From: Acheta domesticus
Lineage: Eukaryota; Arthropoda; Insecta; Orthoptera; Gryllidae
NCBI GenBank assembly: GCA_031308135.1
Contig: JAHLJT010000631.1
Coordinates: 150,099,425 to 150,163,424 of the forward strand
Direction: 5' to 3'
DNA: 64,000 nt
This document shows positions 57,880 to 64,000 of this stretch, piece after piece (positions within the stretch are counted from its first letter, which is position 1; each line of letters opens with the position of its first letter). The notes under the pieces are model-generated. The model saw only the letters and a program-made list of their open reading frames with translations. It did not search any database and was not told the DNA's origin. The translations under genes were made by a program, and so were the position numbers.

Positions 57880-59330
57880 ATTGTTTCTTAATCATGCATT
57901 TACCATTTTATAGGTCGGTTCAATTCTTTCATGGCTCTGTTCGACACAGGCGGTGTTGGTGTTGCGTAGTGGTGGAACTCGTATAAGTGCCGGTTCGTTG
58001 ACTTTGAGTTTTGGATGTCGGGTCTGGGTAGGGAAAACGTTTGCTGGTACAATACACTTTTGCTGGTTGAAGTAGTGGAATAGCAATAAGGACCGTATAG
58101 AAGCAGAGCGAAAAAGTATGTGCGTTGGAAGCAACACTAGTTTCTTCTGTAATGAGTGTCTTTCTTGTCTGGAATGATACTCCAGCAATAGTCAGGCAAC
58201 ATTGTAAGCATCTACTTCCCTTCGTACCTTTTTTCCATGGTAGATATAACTTTTTAAAGGAATCTCTTTCCATGGTTGGTCCGATTCATCGCTGAAACTT
58301 TTTGGGGAGAAGTCAACATGAGAGTCCATGAAATATACTTTTAAAGACAATTTGCAGTCAAATTCTGGATAAGCTTTGATCATCTGATTCACTGTTTTCT
58401 TGTAATTTTCAGCTCTTTTTCTTCCAAGAACGTTTTCTGGCACCTTCTTGAAACATTGCCATGTTCGCGCTTCTGCGTCAGTGAGGCACATTTCAAAATT
58501 TCTATCTATCTGAAGTTCTCTGATCTGAGGGCCTACAAATACTCCTCCTTTTATCTTTGCAGCTGAAAGACGAGGAAATTTATCAGCAAGATATGTAAAA
58601 CCTTCGCCAGTTGGATTCATCGCCCTTACAAATTGGTTAATTAAACCGAGTTTGATATGAAGAGGTTGTAGATGGATATCTTCACGAGCTCCCAGCTTTT
58701 GATGTTGCACATTTTTTTCACCTACTTTCCAATTTCGTTCTAGCCATTTCTTTGTTGTGTAGTGGGAATTTCCATCGCGACTATCCCTTTTGCAAATAAA
58801 GCAAGAATACTTTGTGTAGCCTTGTTGCATGCCTAATAACAATGCAATTATTTTGAAACCGCTGCATACTTTCCATTTGTATTTACTGTACATTATTTAA
58901 AAAAAATTTTCTAAAATGGAACTGGAAGACTTTTAGAGTGTGGCACTGGCCTTTGCGCGGAAGGTAGGTCCGGGTAAGCAATGTGTTTTGTTTTTTTTGA
59001 CTTCTTGTTTTTAAAACCTCGAATTTTCGTGGCTCAGAAATATTCTGATATATGGTCTTTTGGTTCTCGCCATACCATAGGTACAGCAAATAACATGGTA
59101 TTTTCTTTTTCTTTCCACCAATTAATTAATTTACAAGAAAAAGATGCGCAACACACTAGTCCTGTTTCTTACAAATGTGAATTCTCCGCAGGTATAGCAA
59201 AAGTGGTCGGGAGTATCTTGATAGGAGCTCGACGAGACATTTTCCAGAAAAATCAAAATTATATAATTATAATCTTTAATTCATGCTGTACAAAGACATT
59301 CTTATTTACTCCTTTCCTTCTTATCAACTT
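57880..59330 (-). pseudogene. Multicopy arthropod protein gene, element family T2 (decayed)
   Basis: The minus frame 58,893-58,192 encodes MYSKYKWKVCSGFKIIALLL, GYTKYSCFICKRDSRDGNSH, LQPLHIKLGLINQFVRAMNP, AAKIKGGVFVGPQIRELQ, NYKKTVNQMIKAYPEFDCKL and SLKVYFMDSHVDFSPKSFSD. I recall this as a large family of uncharacterised, multicopy arthropod proteins, presumably mobile-element encoded. Its function is not known to me. After SDESDQ a frameshift is likely, since SYIYHGKKV resembles the family's next block, and remnants continue to about 58,130. Upstream, 58,900-59,330 holds shreds (YLRRIHICKKQ, MARTKRPYIRIFLSHE) with stops, and the expected N-terminal third is missing. The 57,890-58,190 3' part is shared with 51,363-51,605. 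Confidence 0.75.
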
Positions 59331-59424
59331 AATTGTCACTTTCTGTATACCACAAAAAACAAAAAAAATCTCTTTAAACGTGTTCACACTAGAGGCTTCC
59401 TGACAGTCTATGAGGCTAGGTTTG

Positions 59425-59912
59425 ATTGATTGATTGATTCTTGTTTCCGGGCGCGTCAACTACTTAGGTCATTAGCCCCGTAAGTGTAGTGCGTGTTTTT
59501 CTCGGGAGGTGGCGATGATCTTTTCCTCACTGGATGGCGAGATCTGGCGTCGACCTACCGCCGACTAGCGGGGTTTCCCCTCAACAAAGTATCTCCCACC
59601 AGCGGGGCACCGCCCCAGCCGGGACAAGCTGTAAGCTCCCGACCGGTCTCCCGGCATGTGTGGTAGTGTAGTGCTTGTTAGTGTAAGTGTGTGTGTAAGA
59701 GGAGAGGATAGGACAAGGAAGAGGAAGGACAGATCGCGCGCGGTCCGAGGCCCGTTTGTTAGGGTACTGCTGCGGCATTCGCCTGGTATTGGTCGGAGAA
59801 ACCACGGAAAACTACCGATCGACCTAGCTGACAAGGTAGACTCGAAAATCCTGCCGTCGTCGGGACTGGAACCTAGGACCTCCCGGTCAGAGGGACTGCA
59901 GTAACATCAGGT
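59425..59912 (-). repeat. SINE-like composite repeat
   Basis: A GC-rich block that begins with (GATT)n at 59,423-59,438 and ends in GGGACTGGAACCTAGGACCTCCCGG. Its reverse complement contains a B-box-like GGTTCCAGTCCC. Open frames on both strands lack domains. The general pattern (cloverleaf-like head, long body, GATT tail) suits a SINE or LINE 3' end on the minus strand. Confidence 0.5.
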
Positions 59913-60195
59913 ACTAGGTTAGAGATAACCAGAGTTTATGAAAGTATACAATCAGGAAAGGCGTACCAACATTTGAATACTAAAACATTTGGCGTAAATA
60001 CAAGAGTCCATGTTGCCTAGTGTTATTTGCAAACTGTCACTCAATTTACGAAAATTATTCCATTCCGTGATATAAAAGTTAAAATTACTGAAAAACTATC
60101 CCTACACGCGACATTTTGAGTTCAGATATGAACTTTCCATTGCAAATGCATAATGAATCACATACTTTTATCTCAGAAATAGAACCCTTGTAGAA
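59913..60195. other. Non-coding interval
   Basis: AT-rich, with no recognised feature. It ends at the broken 3' edge of LINE copy 3. Confidence 0.5.
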
Positions 60196-62225
60196 CAGTG
60201 GAATTGGCCTGTAGTTCTTCGTCAAAGAGTTGTCTCCCGCTTTAGGTAGCAAATACGTAATTCCGCGTGTAAGCCATTCCGCGAGTTCCTTTGGGTTTTT
60301 TAAAATTTTGTTAACAGCCTTTACTAAATGAGAATGTATTGCTGTTAATTTCTTAATCTAATAAATCTGGATCTTATCAATCACGGGGGAATTCCTGTTT
60401 CCCATGTTCTTAATTGCTTGAAAGGGGTTCTCTTTCGAGAATTCGTGAACATCTTCCACTGTTTCCACAAGTTCATCGGCAGCATCAACTTCAGATTGAA
60501 GCCAAGATGCGTCTTTGTTGTAGGATCTGGGATCTGCTCTCCTCCCAGATTCCTGCCCAAAATGCTTCGATGATCTTTTGAAGGAGTGACAGCTTGCCAT
60601 TCGATTTTTGAGTCAGATTGCGATAGAATCTCTTCGCGTCTGTTTCAAACAACCCGTTCTGTACACGGAAATCAATTCTACGTTTGTAACGTCTAATTTG
60701 TTGAACCCATGCTTGAATTTTCTCTTTTAGCTTCTCAACTACCATTAGCCGGCTTGTGACATTTTCAATTCGGTATTTTTGTTCAACATTAAATATCTTT
60801 CGTTGAACTTTAGTGGTGTGCGTTGATTTAGAAGATGCCTCGGCTAAGAGTGATATTTCACGCCGAGTATGCGATATCCGTTTCATAATTCTTTTCATCC
60901 ATGGGGATACTGGGCTGTTTACTCTGTTTTGCTGTCGGCCTTCGGTGTTCTTGGCTGACCCCAGAATTATCTGAAATACGAGATATCCAGTTGCATACAC
61001 GATGTGATTGATATCAGTAATATCTAGATCTCTACCTGGGGTCTGTACCACCTCATTTAAGACAAAATTTGCTATCTATCACTCTCTTAGCTTTGGCATT
61101 TTCGTATATTCTCCTCAACGATGCACGAGATTCAAATGGAAGTTGACGAACTCCATTTAACTTGCGTCGGAGGAGATTGCGCATCATGTCCTTCATGTGT
61201 AATTCATTGCCAGATGAGTTGTCACTACTGACGTGTGTTTCATTGGAAAGAGATGAACCTTCAACAGGTTCATCTTTCAAGTTCTACATTTTCATCATGT
61301 GGGTAGTTAGATCGAAGAACATATTCCGCATTTCTCTGAATGTCAGCAAGTTGTTCTGCTGTAAATTTTCCACTGCTGAGTATGTATCGACGTTGACTGG
61401 CAAGCTTCTTTGAGTCCAGGGTGTGTCACATATCTGGGTTTCGTTCTCTGCATACTTTGAAAACTTCTATTTCTGAGCCCCCATTTTTCGCTTTTACATA
61501 GTAAAAGCTCCACATCACCTCCTTCAATTCATCCCGTGTCCGTCTCTGACGATGGCTTCAAGCTACTGCCGGCTCTGTGTCCCTGGGACTAACATCCGTG
61601 GGATGGCCAGAAGTCGTCAAGGTGACATTAGCTCGGTTTCTGAGCAGGTATGGGACATTGGTAGAACAAGGCACGTTAAGATTCATTGCATTTCTTGTTC
61701 TATTCATTTTGCGCATTGGTTTTAAGTGAAGATTCGCGGGACGCAAGTTCGAGTTCACAGATCACCCTTAACCCTTGGATTGTTTCCTGCTATCCGTTAC
61801 TGCGACCCACAGTGGCCTCGGGGCAACCCCCCGCAGGGCCCAGCAAGGGGTCCCTCCGATCACCAGTCGGCATTACTAACCGTACGGAATTTTCACTGAC
61901 TGCTGAAGGCAGCCTCCTGCGCTAGCTAATGCAAGGTTCGGGCTTCCACTCTAATCAGTGGCCTGGTGTGCCAACCCAGTTTCTCTCCTGTACCCTCCAT
62001 GGGCCGACAGCAGGAAGTCCATAGGTTCATGACCCTTCCCTCTCTACTTACTTCCCACTCTCCTCACCTCGTCTGATCCGTACTTCGTTTCATCCCTCAC
62101 CTTCAACCTATTCAGCAAGGGAGGCCCTACCGGTAGCTAGGCTACCACTGACATAGCTCTTTTAGGCTCATGGGAATACTCAAGCTCCACCACCAACTGC
62201 AAGGTCGTGTACTCTCTAGGTGGAG
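60196..62225 (-). pseudogene. R4/Dong-like LINE, copy 3, 3'-truncated
   Basis: Minus-strand copy with an intact 5' terminus (62,225, against a TAA-type tract) running through the 5' UTR (antisense GC-rich block 61,700-62,000), KKLASQRRYILSSGKFTAEQ (61,400), QTPGRDLDITDINHIVYATG (61,020), KVQRKIFNVEQKYRIENVTS (60,800), KIQAWVQQIRRYKRRIDF (60,700) and RT fingers (LAEWLTRGITYLLPK, about 60,270). It breaks off at 60,196 within the NYRPI-type motif. Frameshifts near 61,290, 61,050 and 60,590. RT core, CCHC and endonuclease are missing. Like copy 1 it keeps the 5' and lacks the 3' end. Confidence 0.85.
62122..62225 (-). ncRNA. Candidate HDV-like ribozyme at LINE 5' end (copy 3)
   Basis: Same layout as in copy 2: terminal CTCCACC (62,225-62,219) pairs perfectly with GGTGGAG (62,191-62,185), and ACC/GGT can form the 3-bp helix around TTGCAGTT. 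The second helix has one mismatch (GAGAG against CTCCC). In copy 1 the first helix is broken (CTCTTCC). Confidence 0.4.
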
Positions 62226-62300
62226 TTATAATAATAATGATAATGATAATAATAATAATAATTATTATTATTATTATTATTATTATCATTATAATTATCA
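62226..62300. repeat. ATAATAATG/(ATT)n compound microsatellite
   Basis: TAATAATAATGATAATGATAAT followed by (ATT)n and ATCATTATAATTATCATCATC. It is near-palindromic at its centre (62,250-62,285), and joins the 5' terminus of LINE copy 3 to the 3' tail of the RTE-like LINE. Confidence 0.9.
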
Positions 62301-63480
62301 TCATCAACAGCAAGGATTAGACTTGTTCAGTCTGTTCCGGCTCCTGAAAACTGCTCACTCCATCTTCTCAGTGGTCTTCCCACATTTCTTCTTCCCTTCG
62401 GCTTGTAGTTTAAGGCAACTTTGACGATCCTTTTCTTCGGGCATTCTTAATACATGATTTTTCCATTTTTCTCTGTATTCTTTAATATTGTCATTCACAG
62501 TTAAAATTTTTAATTCATTTTTAATTTCTCCGCTTTTCTTGTTATCAAGACGTGTATAACCTGCTACGGTTCGAAGAAACTTCATTTCAGTTGATTGTAA
62601 TCTTGTAATTTGATCTTTCGTTAATGTCCAACATTCACTTTCGTATAACAGCGTAGAACGTAAAACAAGGGGTAGGGCCATTGTTTTGTAGAGTTTCAGT
62701 ATAGTCTCTTTTCTGACTTTATTTTTCAAAGTTCAAGTTATTGTGCCACAGAAGTGTCTATATCCGATTAATTTTACTTGTATATCATTATTTTTATAAT
62801 GTTATTTTATTGCCAAGGTAATTAAATGCATTTACTTGTTCTACTGAATTATTTCAAAGGACTATTTTGGCTCTTATTGGTTCACAACCCCTAAATGCCA
62901 TGATTTTAGTTTTGTCTATTGATATAATCACATTATATTGCTTAGCTATATTATCTAATTTATATATTGCTTCTTGGATACTGTCTTCTGTGGAGTCTAT
63001 AACAACTTGATCATCTGCAAACAATACTGTGGTAATATTTACATTATTTACTATAAATTGTCTATTTAAAATTTTTAGCGACTCAATTGTGACTTCGTCA
63101 ATATGTATGTTAAATAAGGTAGGTGACAGTGGGCACCCTTGTCTTTCACCTTGACTAATGATAGCAGTTTGTTTTCCACTTTTTGTGGAAATTTAATTTT
63201 TATTACGTTTTCTCTATACAGGCTCTGAATAGCCCTTATTAGATGTTTTGATACTTCTTTCTTTTTTAATGTTTCCCATAGTAGTGTCCTCCTAACTTTA
63301 TCAAAAGCTTTCTCGTAGTCCATGAACAGGTAGAAGGTTGGTAAATTTTGTTCGCTGCAAGATCTTCCTCTCCTAAATCCATGTTGAGTTTTTGATATTG
63401 TGTTTTCCATTATAGGTCTTAGTCATCTTCCTATAATATTAGCATAGATTTCATTGCAAGAGTTCAAATTCCTCTATAAT
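62301..63480 (-). pseudogene. RTE-like LINE, RT and C-terminal half
   Basis: Minus strand: ISKTQHGFRRGRSCSEQ (63,400), YLFMDYEKAFDKVRRTLLWE (motif A, 63,320), QGCPLSPTLFN-type motif B distorted by a frameshift (63,130), TVLFADDQVVIDS (motif C, 63,025), NIAKQYNVIISIDKTKIMAF (62,930), NNSVEQVNAFNYLGNKI (62,840), then the open frame 62,729-62,355 with LYESECWTLTKDQITRLQST, MKFLRTVAGYTRLD and LRMPEEKDRQSCLKLQ. This is the polymerase half of an RTE-type LINE; the endonuclease half of a related copy is at 28.3-29.9 kb. It is 5'-truncated at about 63,480. The 3' tail is TGATGATGATAATTATAATG, the short-repeat tail typical of RTE. Confidence 0.85.
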
Positions 63481-63509
63481 TGCTACATAATATTATAACG
63501 CCTTTTTAC

Positions 63510-64000
63510 ATTCCCGTATACGTACGTATACACGGAGTGATATACATAGTATAGGGAAAGTTATGTAATGCTGCGCGACAAAATGGCCAATTTTCGGCGG
63601 AAAAAAATAAATTGTCGGGCCGTGAAAAGGAAAAAGTAGATAAAACCAGTTGCGTTGCTAAATTAAGAAAAAAAATCCCCTAACACGTGCTGTAGCCAGA
63701 AACCCTGTTTTGTGGGTCCATGATACCGAAAAACCAATTGAAACGAAAACGTCCGTCTGTCTGTCCGTCCGTCCGTCTGTCCGTCTGTGAACACTGCTAG
63801 CGCCTAAACCATACGTACGATTTCTTTCAAAATGGATATTCCTCGGTCGATCTAATTCTAGTCGAAGCTTTCAGATTCTGAAAAAGATTCTTCATAATTT
63901 GGGGGTACTTTATATGAAACCCCCTGGTTGTTTTCAAACTTTTCTCAAAAACGGCTCCAAATTTTTTCTTTAAATTTATAGTATGAATAGAGTACAATAC
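63510..64000 (+). repeat. Repeat family A, head end, runs off the window
   Basis: Starts GTATACGTACGTATACACGG, then AGGGAAAGTTATGTAATGCTG, CCAATTTTCGGCGG and a (TCCGTCTG)n minisatellite at 63,750-63,788. It ends in CCCCCTGG and GGCTCCAAATTTTTTC blocks. It is a clean example of one terminus in head-first orientation. Confidence 0.85.

Noticed and set aside
63750..63790. CRISPR-like array at the (TCCGTCTG)n segment
   Set aside because: A simple minisatellite with no spacers, in a eukaryotic context with no cas genes.

Overview
This is a eukaryotic window, most likely from a large, AT-rich, repeat-laden genome of a hemimetabolous insect or similar arthropod. The evidence is GT-AG splice sites, tRNA-derived SINEs, several LINE clades, mariner/Tc1/hAT transposons and a Penelope-like element. 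Species identity is an inference; no ribosomal or mitochondrial marker is present. Nothing looks bacterial: no operons, no long intact ORFs.

The only host-gene candidate is at about 9.65-10.97 kb on the + strand. A CpG-dense, GC-rich stretch with a (GCC)n tract is followed by a short coding exon (Pro/Ala-rich, then polyGln, then a unique tail) that ends in a consensus GTAAGT donor. I do not recognise the gene. If the exon is real, everything from 10,969 rightward may lie in a very long first intron, which fits the absence of other host exons.

The rest is a layered graveyard of mobile elements. (1) Four copies of one non-LTR retrotransposon with an R2/R4/Dong-type architecture: RT, CCHC knuckle, PD-(D/E)xK endonuclease. 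They lie at 3.84-6.75 (+), 34.9-38.1 (-), 38.16-42.33 (-, full length) and 60.2-62.2 kb (-). The 34.9-42.3 kb pair sits head-to-tail in (TAA)n tracts, and the exact 5' termini can form the first helices of an HDV-like ribozyme. (2) RTE-like LINE pieces at 19.4-19.9, 28.3-29.9 and 62.3-63.5 kb, an RNase H-bearing LINE at 29.9-32.35 kb, and a CR1/jockey-like RT fragment at 26.4-27.1 kb. (3) A Penelope-like element at 52.76-55.45 kb with YVDD RT, GIY-YIG endonuclease, a 13-bp target duplication and a hammerhead ribozyme motif. (4) A complete terminal-inverted-repeat DNA transposon at 22.575-25.677 kb with a 10-bp target duplication, carrying a decayed, once-spliced transposase gene of a multicopy arthropod protein family. 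(5) Mariner, Tc1 and hAT remnants, small TIR elements and a solo LTR with a 5-bp target duplication.

A recurrent 1.5-kb AT-rich repeat (family A; head motif TTATGTAATRCTGCGCG, internal TCCGTCTGTC minisatellite) makes up much of 20.9-22.5, 32.35-34.6, 43-44.4, 46.9-47.4, 49.6-51.9 and 63.5-64 kb. A diverged form of it builds a tandem array at 51.9-57.8 kb, into which the Penelope element inserted. Several elements are nested, so relative insertion order can be read directly. No dedicated new biological system was found. The most interesting signals are the RNA motifs at retroelement ends, the well-bounded DNA transposon, and several unusual inverted-repeat structures.
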